Part shown: piece after piece, positions 42,272 through 49,854 of the stretch | Numbering within the stretch: the stretch's first letter is position 1 | Layout of the letters: each line of letters opens with the position of its first letter | From: a virus | Length of the DNA stretch: 64,000 bases | Strand: one strand, 5' to 3' | IMG/VR virus record: IMGVR_UViG_3300024326_000001 | Span: 112,578 to 176,577 of that record | Notes under the pieces: model-generated | Database searches by the model: none | What the model was told of the DNA's origin: nothing | What the model saw: the letters and a program-made list of their open reading frames with translations, nothing else | Program-made: the position numbers and the translations under genes

Positions 42272-42508
42272 ATGAGAAAAGTACACAGAGGTAGTCGAGG
42301 AATGGTTGCTGGAGTATGTGATGGTTTAGGATATTATTTTGGAATTGATCCATTAATATTTAGACTTTTATTCACATTAGCATTCTTTACACCTACAATT
42401 CCAGCAATATTAATATACATTATATTTTGGATAGTAATACCAGCAAATAAAAAAACAAAAACAAATGACAAGAGCGCAAATAGTTCAAAAGCTACTAGAC
42501 GAAAATAA
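42272..42508 (+). CDS. PspC-domain membrane protein
   Basis: 78 residues. KVHRGSRGMVAGVCDGLGYY followed by FGIDPLIFRLLFTLAFF matches the PspC domain (phage shock protein C), then a membrane helix IPAILIYIIFWIVIPA and a basic tail. Host PspC-type proteins sense or buffer envelope stress, so a phage copy may stabilise the membrane during infection or affect lysis timing. It overlaps the next small frame by 44 nt. Confidence 0.85.
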   Translation: MRKVHRGSRGMVAGVCDGLGYYFGIDPLIFRLLFTLAFFTPTIPAILIYIIFWIVIPANKKTKTNDKSANSSKATRRK

Positions 42509-42644
42509 GATAACAACAGCAGAAGCTGTAGTTCTTCTTACACCAGAGGATTCATACACTCGTCCTACAACTTATTTACCTTACCAACCACAACGAGGAA
42601 CAGATCCTTATTGGTTTACAACATCGACACATGATAACGCCTAA
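42465..42644 (+). CDS. Small hypothetical protein, 59 aa
   Basis: Starts at ATG 42465 (MTRAQIVQKLLDENKITTAE), after an A-rich stretch, overlapping the end of the PspC gene and the start of the nuclease gene (by 14 nt). The N-terminal half looks like a helix-turn-helix-like helical unit, while the C-terminal half is Pro/Tyr-rich (PTTYLPYQPQRG). Unknown function. Confidence 0.55.
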   Translation: MTRAQIVQKLLDENKITTAEAVVLLTPEDSYTRPTTYLPYQPQRGTDPYWFTTSTHDNA

Positions 42645-43029
42645 CTACACCTTTAACGCAAAATTAATTAGAGTAGTAGACGGAGATACTGTATGGGCAC
42701 ATGTAGATTTAGGATTTGATATTTGGAAAAAGGTAAACGTTAGACTACATGGAATCGATACTCCTGAAACTAGGACTAGAGATCTAGTAGAAAAAAGAGC
42801 AGGTCTTAAATCTAAAGAAAGACTAGTGCAATTACTAGAACAAGGAAACAATGAATTCGTATTGGTTTCTAAAGAAGTGGATAAATATGGAAGAGCGCTA
42901 GGAGAACTATATAATGGTTATCATGAAGTTCATGTCCATGAAGGTGAAACTAGACCTATATCAATTAGTATAAATCAAGTATTATTAAACGAAGGTTTAG
43001 CAAAACCTTATAATGGAGGAAAAAGATAA
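42631..43029 (+). CDS. Thermonuclease (staphylococcal nuclease family)
   Basis: 132 residues. OB-fold nuclease with all signature motifs: IRVVDGDTVWA (Ca-binding Asp), VRLHGIDTPETR (catalytic Arg and Glu) and VDKYGRALGEL (second Arg), then a final helix INQVLLNEGLAKPY. No signal peptide, so it is intracellular; possible roles are host DNA degradation or RNA turnover. Four nt before the RmlC-like gene. Confidence 0.9.
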   Translation: MITPNYTFNAKLIRVVDGDTVWAHVDLGFDIWKKVNVRLHGIDTPETRTRDLVEKRAGLKSKERLVQLLEQGNNEFVLVSKEVDKYGRALGELYNGYHEVHVHEGETRPISISINQVLLNEGLAKPYNGGKR

Positions 43030-43032
43030 AAT

Positions 43033-43611
43033 ATGAAATCAAGAAAATTTAGCATTTCAGGATTATTAGAATTAAGACCTGGAAAATTTGAAGATGAAAG
43101 AGGAGAGTTTATAGAAACATTCAAATCTTCAAAACTTAAAGAACTTGGAATTACAGAAGAATTTCTACAAGATAATCAATCTGTTTCTAAGAAAGGAGTA
43201 TTTAGAGGAATACATTTACAAACCGGAGATAGTGCTCAAGGAAAATTAGTAAGAGTTTCTAAAGGAGCTGTTGTAGATTTCGCAGTAGATCTTAGACCTG
43301 GTTCCCCATCCTATGGAGAATGGACTTATGTATTATTAAGTGCGCACGTAGGAAATCAATTTTGGATTCCGGCCGGATTTGGCCATGCGTTTCTTGCCCT
43401 TGAGGATGATACAATCTTTTCATATAAATGTACTAAAGAATATGATAAGAGTGCAGAGGAGTGTCTCCTATGGACCGACAAGGATATAGATCTGACTATA
43501 GATAAGAGTATACTTACACAATTCAATATATCAGACATCTTAGTCTCCGAAAAGGATAAAGAAGGTATTACGCTAAAGGAATATACTAAAAAATATGGCG
43601 TACTGGTTTAA
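43033..43611 (+). CDS. rmlC: dTDP-4-dehydrorhamnose 3,5-epimerase (RmlC-like)
   Basis: 192 residues, cupin fold. Diagnostic motifs: DERGEFIETFKSSK, DNQSVSKKGVFRGIHLQ (catalytic His), GKLVRVSKGAVVDFAVDLR, WIPAGFGHAFLAL and YKCTKEYD (catalytic Tyr region). It epimerises dTDP-4-keto-6-deoxyglucose to the rhamnose series. Related genes in the window are 48455 (dehydratase/epimerase family) and 63202 (RmlD-like), so the phage may alter a sugar used for host glycan or its own glycosylation. Confidence 0.9.
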   Translation: MKSRKFSISGLLELRPGKFEDERGEFIETFKSSKLKELGITEEFLQDNQSVSKKGVFRGIHLQTGDSAQGKLVRVSKGAVVDFAVDLRPGSPSYGEWTYVLLSAHVGNQFWIPAGFGHAFLALEDDTIFSYKCTKEYDKSAEECLLWTDKDIDLTIDKSILTQFNISDILVSEKDKEGITLKEYTKKYGVLV

Positions 43612-44080
43612 AAGAAAATACAGACAAATTAAAAGAGTCTTAGATTACTTGCCAATTATTTGGAAAGGTTATGATTTTGATTATAGATACGCAATTGATT
43701 TATTTAAACATCAATTAATACGTACTTCTAATTTTATGGAATCAGATAGAGCGTATGCCATCGATTCCGATATGAGAGCTAAGAGAATTAAAACCGCTAT
43801 CGAACTTCTTGATAAAGTTTACGATGAAGAATATGGAATGGAATACCAAGATCAGATGAAAAAGATTTATGGCGATAACGTATTAGATTGGAACTTTGAA
43901 GATACTGGAAGGGGAGATGGAACTTCATATATTAATTATGAATACGAGAAGTGGGAAAACAAAGATAAAGTTAAAGAAACCTTTGATAAACTATTTAAAC
44001 AGTCTAAAGAAAAGCAAATTAAAGCAGAGAAATTAGTATGGAAATTTATATCCCATAACATCCGAGGATGGTGGGATTAA
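43595..44080 (+). CDS. Hypothetical protein of a common phage type
   Basis: 161 residues; overlaps the RmlC-like gene by 17 nt. Layout: basic amphipathic N-terminus (WFKRKYRQIKRVLDYLPIIW), then DYRYAIDLFKHQLIRTSNFM and a helical segment MRAKRIKTAIELLDKVYDEEY. Proteins with this Trp/Tyr-rich start and helical repeats are widespread in tailed phages, without known function as far as I recall. No catalytic motif. Confidence 0.7.
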   Translation: MAYWFKRKYRQIKRVLDYLPIIWKGYDFDYRYAIDLFKHQLIRTSNFMESDRAYAIDSDMRAKRIKTAIELLDKVYDEEYGMEYQDQMKKIYGDNVLDWNFEDTGRGDGTSYINYEYEKWENKDKVKETFDKLFKQSKEKQIKAEKLVWKFISHNIRGWWD

Positions 44081-44107
44081 AATAATTTGAAAATAATTGC
44101 CTAAATA

Positions 44108-44140
44108 TTTTTTTATCTCAGATATTTTGCTTATATTAGT
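44108..44140 (+). promoter_or_regulatory. Early-type promoter block
   Basis: TTTTTTTATCTCAGA, TATTTTGC, TTATATTAGT; 28 nt before the next ATG. Preceded by GAAAATAATTGCC, a variant of the GAAAATAAACAG block upstream of other copies. Confidence 0.75.
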
Positions 44141-44167
44141 ATAGTAATAATCAATAAAGCAAAAGAT

Positions 44168-44395
44168 ATGTCACTTAATTTAAACTTAGAAAAAGCTTGG
44201 GTAACCTTCTTAAATGATGGTTGGGAAAGCGTTTGGCATCCAGTAACAGACGTTCTTGGAAACCATTTAGACTGGTCAGACGAAATCATGGACCATTGTA
44301 GAAAACAATTTAATGACTCTGACAATTGGGTTAGTTTTGGAATCGCTCCTACTTCTCAAATGTTAATTAAAAACTCAGTAAGAGATAACCTTTAA
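44168..44395 (+). CDS. Small early-type protein, unknown
   Basis: 75 residues, acidic, Trp-rich (EKAWVTFLNDGWESVWHPVT). First gene behind an early-type promoter block, so a candidate host-takeover or early regulatory protein. A similar W..VW pattern appears in the early gene at 45459 (GGGWNTVWAKT), but they are not clearly homologous. Confidence 0.65.
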   Translation: MSLNLNLEKAWVTFLNDGWESVWHPVTDVLGNHLDWSDEIMDHCRKQFNDSDNWVSFGIAPTSQMLIKNSVRDNL

Positions 44396-44405
44396 AAATA
44401 TAAAA

Positions 44406-44864
44406 ATGAAAACAGTAATTTTCGATTTAGATGGAACTCTCGCTCTTATCGACGATAGGAGAGCTATTTCCACAAAAGATAATGGTAAAATGGATTGGGA
44501 CACTTTCTTCGATCCAGCAAACATTCAATTAGATAAACCGAATTGGCCAGTTATTCACATGGCACGACTTCTTAAAAAAGATGGACATCGTGTTGTAATT
44601 TTCAGTGGAAGATCTAAAGCTACTAAAGACGCAACGAAAGATTGGTTAAACGATCTTGATATTCCATTTGATGTTTTAAAGATGCGACCAACTGCTGGAG
44701 GTTTTAAGTTTATGAAAGATGATGTATTAAAGAAAAAGTGGCTTGATGATTTATTTCCAAACACTGACGATATTACATGTGTCTTTGACGATAGAGATAA
44801 AGTAGTTCAAATGTGGAGAGATAATGGTATCACTTGCTTTCAAGTAGCTGACGGTAATTTTTAA
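44406..44864 (+). CDS. Polynucleotide 3'-phosphatase (PseT phosphatase domain, HAD fold)
   Basis: 152 residues, HAD superfamily: VIFDLDGTLA with the nucleophile Asp, RVVIFSGRSKATK, and DDRDKVVQMWRDNGITCFQV, which matches the end of T4 polynucleotide kinase ([21 protein letters not shown]) closely. It corresponds to the phosphatase half only; the kinase half is not attached. It would remove 3' phosphates or cyclic phosphates, for example on tRNAs cut by host anticodon nucleases. Confidence 0.85.
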   Translation: MKTVIFDLDGTLALIDDRRAISTKDNGKMDWDTFFDPANIQLDKPNWPVIHMARLLKKDGHRVVIFSGRSKATKDATKDWLNDLDIPFDVLKMRPTAGGFKFMKDDVLKKKWLDDLFPNTDDITCVFDDRDKVVQMWRDNGITCFQVADGNF

Positions 44865-44874
44865 AATAAAAGAT

Positions 44875-45159
44875 ATGAAATTCAAAGATTTAACATTTAA
44901 CAAACAAACACACGGTGGTGTAGGAGCTACTGCAAAATTCAAAGAAGTTACAGTGAGTATTCAGGCTGGTAAGTTTGTTTACAGTAATCCTCGAGAGGAT
45001 GGCTTAGACTCTACACAATACTCTTCATTCGAAGTTGCTATATGGGAGAACTCCAAAGACGGAAGTTTTGTCACTTCTAAATTTATAGATACTGAAGACG
45101 AAGTTGCAGGATGGACTTCTAAAAAAGATATTGATAATCTTTTACAAAAATTGAAATAA
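44875..45159 (+). CDS. Hypothetical protein, 94 aa
   Basis: Mostly beta structure by pattern (ATAKFKEVTVSIQAGKFVYS, then YSSFEVAIWEN). No family recognised. In the early operon downstream of the PseT-like phosphatase; its stop overlaps the next ATG by one base. Confidence 0.65.
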   Translation: MKFKDLTFNKQTHGGVGATAKFKEVTVSIQAGKFVYSNPREDGLDSTQYSSFEVAIWENSKDGSFVTSKFIDTEDEVAGWTSKKDIDNLLQKLK

Positions 45160-45386
45160 TGGGAATAGAAGGATTATTTTTAACAATTTTTTTAGGAGCA
45201 TTTGCATTCGTAATGGGATGGATGAAAGGATGTGAAGACGAGCAATCGAGAATTAGAGAAGCTTTCAGGTCAGAAGAATATGACTATGAAGGCTTCTTTA
45301 ACGTTCTTGAAAAATACGAAGAGGAGAAGGAAGCGGCTAAGCAATGGGCTAAGTTTAATAAAAAAAGAAAAAAAAATCAAAAATAA
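45159..45386 (+). CDS. Small membrane protein
   Basis: 75 residues: one N-terminal membrane helix (LFLTIFLGAFAFVMGW), then a charged cytoplasmic tail of Glu/Lys-rich helix ending KKRKKNQK. Start overlaps the preceding stop (TAATG). Its stop codon falls in the AAATAAACAG block that precedes the following early promoter. Confidence 0.65.
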   Translation: MGIEGLFLTIFLGAFAFVMGWMKGCEDEQSRIREAFRSEEYDYEGFFNVLEKYEEEKEAAKQWAKFNKKRKKNQK

Positions 45387-45397
45387 ACAGCCTAGAA

Positions 45398-45430
45398 TTT
45401 TTTTATCTCAGATTTTTTGCTTATATTAGT
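45398..45430 (+). promoter_or_regulatory. Early-type promoter block
   Basis: TTTTTTTATCTCAGA, TTTTTTGC, TTATATTAGT; 28 nt before the next ATG. AAATAAACAG lies just upstream. Confidence 0.75.
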
Positions 45431-45458
45431 AGAGTAATAATTAATAAAAGAAACCATT

Positions 45459-45659
45459 ATGGCAGAATTAAAAAACAAACAATATATGTTCACCTTTGAA
45501 GGTGGCGGTTGGAACACAGTGTGGGCCAAAACTAAACGCGGTGCAATTAAAGCCGCTCTTAAAGAATACTCAGATTCAAATACTTTGAATCCACGTATTG
45601 ATTCTTTTCATAAAGCTACCGAAGAAGGTCTTCGAAATGCAATGTCTCTTTTCTACTAA
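45459..45659 (+). CDS. Small early-type protein, unknown
   Basis: 66 residues: a beta hairpin-like start (KQYMFTFEGGGWNTVWAKT), then helix RGAIKAALKEYSDSN and a basic end. The leader ATTAATAAAAGAAACCATT is shared with the 55322 gene. Function unknown, immediate-early position. Confidence 0.65.
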   Translation: MAELKNKQYMFTFEGGGWNTVWAKTKRGAIKAALKEYSDSNTLNPRIDSFHKATEEGLRNAMSLFY

Positions 45660-45669
45660 AAAAATAAAA

Positions 45670-46014
45670 ATGAATAAACTACAATCACTTAAATGCGTTG
45701 AAGTAACTTCACAGACGCAAGCCGACAATGGAACTATTTGTTACCATGACCCTATCACGAATACTGACTATCTTTCTTATGAAAGTGGATATATTCGTAG
45801 AGCATATACCCGTAATTACGAAAATTACAAAGGATATGAATGGTCTCATCGAACGATCTATCAATTAAATCCTACTAAGAAATCAATGCATGAATGGAAT
45901 GGAACCACATGGCCTTCAACTGAAAGGATTATGATCGAAGATCCAAGCGAGCGTTTAGACAGACTTGCAAAGGCTGTAGTTAATTATAGAAAAACTCTTA
46001 GTAAGAATGCGTAA
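45670..46014 (+). CDS. Hypothetical protein, 114 aa
   Basis: Start chosen at ATG 45670 (MNKLQSLKCVEVT) after AAAAAATAAAA; an upstream in-frame ATG at 45598 would overlap the previous gene by more than 60 nt. Rich in Tyr/Trp (DYLSYESGYIRRAYTRNYEN). No family recognised. Followed with an eight-base overlap by a tiny membrane protein gene. Confidence 0.65.
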   Translation: MNKLQSLKCVEVTSQTQADNGTICYHDPITNTDYLSYESGYIRRAYTRNYENYKGYEWSHRTIYQLNPTKKSMHEWNGTTWPSTERIMIEDPSERLDRLAKAVVNYRKTLSKNA

Positions 46015-46123
46015 ACTAAAACATACACTTAAGCAGATTGATAGCGTAGACATCGTCCTAATTACTGCATTTGGACTTTATATGATTCTACTTGTTTCTA
46101 ACCTTTTAAAAATGGTAAACTAA
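46007..46123 (+). CDS. Tiny membrane protein, 38 aa
   Basis: MRKLKHTLKQIDS then a membrane helix VLITAFGLYMILLVSNLL. Starts inside the preceding gene and ends in TAATG shared with the next gene, so the coupling supports real translation. Confidence 0.5.
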   Translation: MRKLKHTLKQIDSVDIVLITAFGLYMILLVSNLLKMVN

Positions 46124-46356
46124 TGAGATATACAGTAACATTTGAAGTATACATTGATGCAGATAACGATAAACATGCTCTTTCAAAGGGTGAACTTATC
46201 GCTGACAATCAAGAAAATAAGTACGGCCAATCATGGGATGTAACTGAATTACACCAAACTCCTTTCGCTTCTTTTAATACAAAAAAAGTAGATATTCAAA
46301 AACTTAGAACGGAGCAAATGATTAAATCAATAGAAGAAGATCCATTACCGTTTTAA
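46123..46356 (+). CDS. Hypothetical protein, 77 aa
   Basis: Small alpha/beta protein starting MRYTVTFEVYIDADNDKHAL, reminiscent of short ferredoxin-like beta-alpha-beta units, ending EDPLPF. No function assigned. One base of overlap with the preceding gene and one base of spacing to the following gene. Confidence 0.65.
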   Translation: MRYTVTFEVYIDADNDKHALSKGELIADNQENKYGQSWDVTELHQTPFASFNTKKVDIQKLRTEQMIKSIEEDPLPF

Positions 46357-46357
46357 T

Positions 46358-46549
46358 ATGATAACTTATCTATTTATTGGGGTAATTTATTCTTTTATTA
46401 TGCACCTTTCATGGGATCATCATAGAAGAAATGATAAAAACTTTGGATTAGAAAAGTGGACACTTAAAGAATCTTTGGTATTAACGGTAATTTGGCCACT
46501 ATACCTTCTATATTTCATTTATTCTTTTTTTAAAGGATTAGGAGATTAA
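46358..46549 (+). CDS. Small membrane protein, 63 aa
   Basis: Two hydrophobic helices (TYLFIGVIYSFIMHL and LVLTVIWPLYLLYFIYSFF) joined by a charged loop with HHRRNDKN. Could be a holin-type or envelope-modifying protein; size and two helices fit, but nothing specific proves it. Confidence 0.6.
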   Translation: MITYLFIGVIYSFIMHLSWDHHRRNDKNFGLEKWTLKESLVLTVIWPLYLLYFIYSFFKGLGD

Positions 46550-46564
46550 ACTTTTTATAAAACT

Positions 46565-46573
46565 CATATATAA
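46565..46573 (+). promoter_or_regulatory. Late-promoter-like motif CATATATAA
   Basis: CATATATAA, six nt before the glycosylase ATG; weak match and too close for a usual leader. Confidence 0.25.
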
Positions 46574-46578
46574 TCAAT

Positions 46579-47412
46579 ATGCCAGAATTAGCAGAATTAA
46601 AATTTACAGCAGATTACGTTAACCAAATGTCGGAAGGCATGAAATATGTTAACGTAGTAAAAAACCCAGAACATAAGTGTGAAGATCTAAATATACCCTT
46701 TAAGTTTTTTAAAATTAAAGCAGAATCTAGGGGTAAGGAAATGGTTCTTCTTATTTTAGATAATGATTCTGATAAAATTATTCCAATTCGAATGACAATG
46801 GGAATGAGCGGGTATTTTAAATTGACTAATACTGGCGACGAAGCAAAACATTCACACCTTAAATTTCATCGCAAAGACGGAACAACCCTTTCATTTGTAG
46901 ATATGCGTAGATTTGGCAAGTGGAAGCAGGGTTTATGGTGGAATGATACACGAGGGGAGGATCCAACGACCTCCTTTGATTCTTTTTGGAAAGATATAAT
47001 GACTAATCTAACGTCACGCGCTTTCAGGAAACCACTCTATGAAGTCCTGATGAACCAAAAATATTTTAATGGAATAGGAAATTACCTAAGAGCGGAGATT
47101 ATTTATAGAGCCAAAGATGTAGATCCGTTTCTTCCAGCTGGAATGCAACTAGCAAAATACCCTAAAATACTAGAACTATGTAAAGATATTCCAATGCTAG
47201 CATACGCAAAAGGAGGAGGAAGCATTAAAGATTGGGATAATCCATTCGGAACAGATGCTATTCAAGAAAAATTCATGCTATGTTATGGAAATCCTGTTAT
47301 GTCGAAAAGAAAAGATTCGAATGGAAGAACATTTTGGTATGATTCTAAATGGGACAATGTTCCTACAAGTAGAGACGATTTAAAAGAATATTTCCATGGC
47401 GATAGAAGCTAA
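46579..47412 (+). CDS. Formamidopyrimidine-DNA glycosylase-like (Fpg/Nei family)
   Basis: 277 residues. N-terminal MPELAEL supplies Pro2 and Glu3, used for the Schiff base and beta-elimination; RMTMGMSGYFKL and SFVDMRRFGKWK are family motifs; the H2TH domain contains NQKYFNGIGNYLRAEIIY. The C-terminal zinc finger position (KFMLCYGNPVMSKRKDSNGR) has only one Cys, so it is a 'zincless finger' form as in NEIL1-like and some viral enzymes. It would excise oxidised bases. Start is certain because Pro2 must follow Met. Confidence 0.9.
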   Translation: MPELAELKFTADYVNQMSEGMKYVNVVKNPEHKCEDLNIPFKFFKIKAESRGKEMVLLILDNDSDKIIPIRMTMGMSGYFKLTNTGDEAKHSHLKFHRKDGTTLSFVDMRRFGKWKQGLWWNDTRGEDPTTSFDSFWKDIMTNLTSRAFRKPLYEVLMNQKYFNGIGNYLRAEIIYRAKDVDPFLPAGMQLAKYPKILELCKDIPMLAYAKGGGSIKDWDNPFGTDAIQEKFMLCYGNPVMSKRKDSNGRTFWYDSKWDNVPTSRDDLKEYFHGDRS

Positions 47413-47581
47413 GAAGTGGCTTAACGAAAACGAATGGCCAGATAATAATATAGACAGTGATGCATTTTCTCATTACACTAAAATGAGCAGTATCATGGAA
47501 CAATATGCCAGAGAATATCATGCTAAGAAATTAGAAGAAGCTCGAAAAAAAGAAGTAACACAATTTAAAAAGTTCTTATGA
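47396..47581 (+). CDS. Small hypothetical protein, 61 aa
   Basis: Helical, charged (EAKKWLNENEWPDNNIDSDA); overlaps the glycosylase gene by 17 nt and the next gene by four (ATGA). No function assigned. Confidence 0.6.
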   Translation: MAIEAKKWLNENEWPDNNIDSDAFSHYTKMSSIMEQYAREYHAKKLEEARKKEVTQFKKFL

Positions 47582-48210
47582 AGAAACTAGAACGCATGCA
47601 AAACTTAATCGTAGTTGGACATCCTGATAAAAAATCATTTTGTTATAACGGAATTTTTAAAACAATCCAAGAATCTCTATTAGATAGTGATTACCTAAAT
47701 GAAATACAGGTAATAGATTTATATAGAGATGATTTTTCTCAACCAAGAAAAGATCTTATTAAGGAATATCAAGATGCTGTAACATGGGCGGATAGAATTT
47801 ACTTCGTATCTCCTGTTTGGTGGTTTAGATTAACACCTAGAATGGAAATATTCTTTGACGAAGTATTTACCCCAGGTTTTGCGTATAAGTTTGTTCCCCT
47901 TTTCGGAGCATACGCGTATCCAAAGCCATTCTTAAGTGATAAAAAGGTAAGGACATATATAACCCATGGAGCTCCTTCATTACCCGTAAGAACTCTATAT
48001 TTAAACTCAGTTAAATTACGTTTAGTGATGGGAGTATTTACATTTGTATTTGGATGGAATATTTCAAGATGGTTAAAGACAAAACAATTTTGGTCAGTTC
48101 CCTTCGTGAGCGATGCAAAAAGAAAGAAATATTTAGACAGAGTTAAAAAAGATATTAAGAGAGATCTTAAAAAACATCAAACATTACCTATGCAACATGA
48201 AAGTATATAG
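47578..48210 (+). CDS. NAD(P)H-quinone oxidoreductase-like flavoprotein
   Basis: 210 residues, flavodoxin-like fold of the NQO/KefF/MdaB type: NLIVVGHPDKKSFCYNGIF (FMN/FAD phosphate loop), ADRIYFVSPVWWFRLTPRME (conserved PVWW), GFAYKFVPLF and THGAPSLPVR. It should reduce quinones or other acceptors with NAD(P)H, perhaps helping redox balance in infected cells. A shorter, more divergent relative is at 60924-61412. Confidence 0.85.
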   Translation: MKKLERMQNLIVVGHPDKKSFCYNGIFKTIQESLLDSDYLNEIQVIDLYRDDFSQPRKDLIKEYQDAVTWADRIYFVSPVWWFRLTPRMEIFFDEVFTPGFAYKFVPLFGAYAYPKPFLSDKKVRTYITHGAPSLPVRTLYLNSVKLRLVMGVFTFVFGWNISRWLKTKQFWSVPFVSDAKRKKYLDRVKKDIKRDLKKHQTLPMQHESI

Positions 48211-48448
48211 ACCCACAAAAGAAATGAGAATTAATCCACTTTCCTTACAGGAGGGAGGATCTACAGTAACGGTGATTTACGATAATTACGCCGTTGAATT
48301 TACAAACATTAAATCTCCTTATTCGTATATTTCTTCTATTCGCTTTGCTAAACGCAATGATATTTCTCTTAGAGGTTTTTTAATAAACGGTGAAGTATAT
48401 GACATGTGTAGTGGTAATAAAGAAACAAAAATAAATAAATCAGTATAA
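48197..48448 (+). CDS. Hypothetical protein, 83 aa
   Basis: Overlaps the oxidoreductase gene by 14 nt. Beta-rich by pattern (GGSTVTVIYDNYAVEFTNIK). No function recognised. Confidence 0.6.
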   Translation: MKVYRPTKEMRINPLSLQEGGSTVTVIYDNYAVEFTNIKSPYSYISSIRFAKRNDISLRGFLINGEVYDMCSGNKETKINKSV

Positions 48449-48454
48449 TATTAT

Positions 48455-49348
48455 ATGAAAAACGTATTAGTCACAGGTGGTGCAGGATTTGTCGGAAGCA
48501 ACCTCATTAAACACCTACAGGAAACCTACCCAAAAATTAAAATAACTTCATTAGATAATTACTTCACGGGAAAAGAAGAAAATCATGTTCCTGGCGTAAC
48601 CTATTATAGAGGACATACTTGGGAAGCAGATACTATTTTTGAAAAATTAACAGAAGAAAATTACTTTGACACTGTATTTCACTTTGGAGAATATAGTAGA
48701 ATTGTTCAATCGTTTGAAGATATTGATTTTGTTCATAGGTCTATTCTATCTGGAACACCTGTTATATTAGAACTATGTAGAAAATGGAATTCAAAGTTAA
48801 TTTATTCTGCATCTAGTTCTAAATTCGGTAACAACGGTGAAGATGAGAATCTTTCTCCTTATGCTTGGATGAAATCTAAGATGGTAGAATTAATCAAAAA
48901 CTATAATACATGGTATGATCTTCAATATGAGATCTGTTATTTCTTTAATGTATATGGACCTGGCCAAATTACATCAGGTGATTATGCAACAGTTGTCGGT
49001 ATTTTTGAAAGACAATTTAAAGCAGGTGAAAAGTGTTCAGTAGTTTCTCCTGGAAATCAAAGCAGAGACTTCACACACGTTGAAGACGTAGTTACAGCTC
49101 TTGGATTAGCAGCACAGAGAAAAGACAATCACGAATGGCACCTGAGAAGCGGAGTTAATACTACAATGATAGAATTAGCAGAAATGTATGGTGATTGGGT
49201 AATGATTCCTGAAAGAAGAGGCGAAAGGTTTACAAGCGAAGACTTCCCATCAGACACTGAAGAAAAATTAGGCTGGAAACCAACTTGGAAATTACAAGAT
49301 TGGGTAAATTTAGTAACATCATCAAAACAAGAAAAAATTAATGCATAA
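48455..49348 (+). CDS. NAD-dependent sugar epimerase/dehydratase (extended SDR)
   Basis: 297 residues. Rossmann GGAGFVGSNLIKHL at residues 8-21, SLDNYFTGKEEN, Ser of SASSSKFG and YAWMKSK (catalytic Tyr and Lys), VYGPGQ, and GNQSRDFTHVEDV, typical of GalE/RmlB/UDP-glucuronate epimerase-type enzymes acting on nucleotide sugars. The exact substrate cannot be told. With RmlC- and RmlD-like genes in the window it could belong to a dTDP-deoxysugar route, though the RmlB signature is not complete. Confidence 0.88.
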   Translation: MKNVLVTGGAGFVGSNLIKHLQETYPKIKITSLDNYFTGKEENHVPGVTYYRGHTWEADTIFEKLTEENYFDTVFHFGEYSRIVQSFEDIDFVHRSILSGTPVILELCRKWNSKLIYSASSSKFGNNGEDENLSPYAWMKSKMVELIKNYNTWYDLQYEICYFFNVYGPGQITSGDYATVVGIFERQFKAGEKCSVVSPGNQSRDFTHVEDVVTALGLAAQRKDNHEWHLRSGVNTTMIELAEMYGDWVMIPERRGERFTSEDFPSDTEEKLGWKPTWKLQDWVNLVTSSKQEKINA

Positions 49349-49832
49349 AAAAGGTAAAATAGTATTAGTAGGAAAGGCAGCCGCTGGAAAAGATTATTTA
49401 AGAACTAGATATGAAAATAGAGGTTTCGTTTTTGGAGTCTCTTATACTACTCGTCCTCCTCGTAAGAAGGCAAACGAACAAGAAGGAGTAGACTACTATT
49501 TTGTAAACGAAGATAGCTTTAAAAACATGATCGATAATGATGAATTCGTTGAGTATCAAAAATTTAACGGATGGTATTACGGAATCACAAAGGAAGAATT
49601 TGAAAGATGTGACGTAATGATTTTAAATGCGGAAGCAGTCGATTTATTAAATGAAGAATATCGAAGCAGATGCTTTGTAACTTATATAGATATACCAATT
49701 GACGTAAGAAGATCAAGGATCATAGAAAGAAACGACCCAGATGACAATTTTGAAAGAAGAATTCAGGCTGATGAAGATCAATTTAGAAACTTTTTCAATT
49801 ATGATTGTAGAATAACTAACCACAACTTTTAA
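49341..49832 (+). CDS. gmk: Guanylate kinase
   Basis: 163 residues. P-loop GKAAAGKDYL; GMP-binding SYTTRPPRKKANEQEGVDYY with FVNEDSF; EYQKFNGWYYGI as in bacterial Gmk; lid RRSRIIERNDPD. It phosphorylates (d)GMP for nucleotide supply from degraded host DNA, a role played by gp1 in T4. A little short compared with E. coli Gmk (207). Overlaps the epimerase gene by eight nt. Confidence 0.88.
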   Translation: MHKKGKIVLVGKAAAGKDYLRTRYENRGFVFGVSYTTRPPRKKANEQEGVDYYFVNEDSFKNMIDNDEFVEYQKFNGWYYGITKEEFERCDVMILNAEAVDLLNEEYRSRCFVTYIDIPIDVRRSRIIERNDPDDNFERRIQADEDQFRNFFNYDCRITNHNF

Positions 49833-49854
49833 AACAACAATAAATAATAATAAG

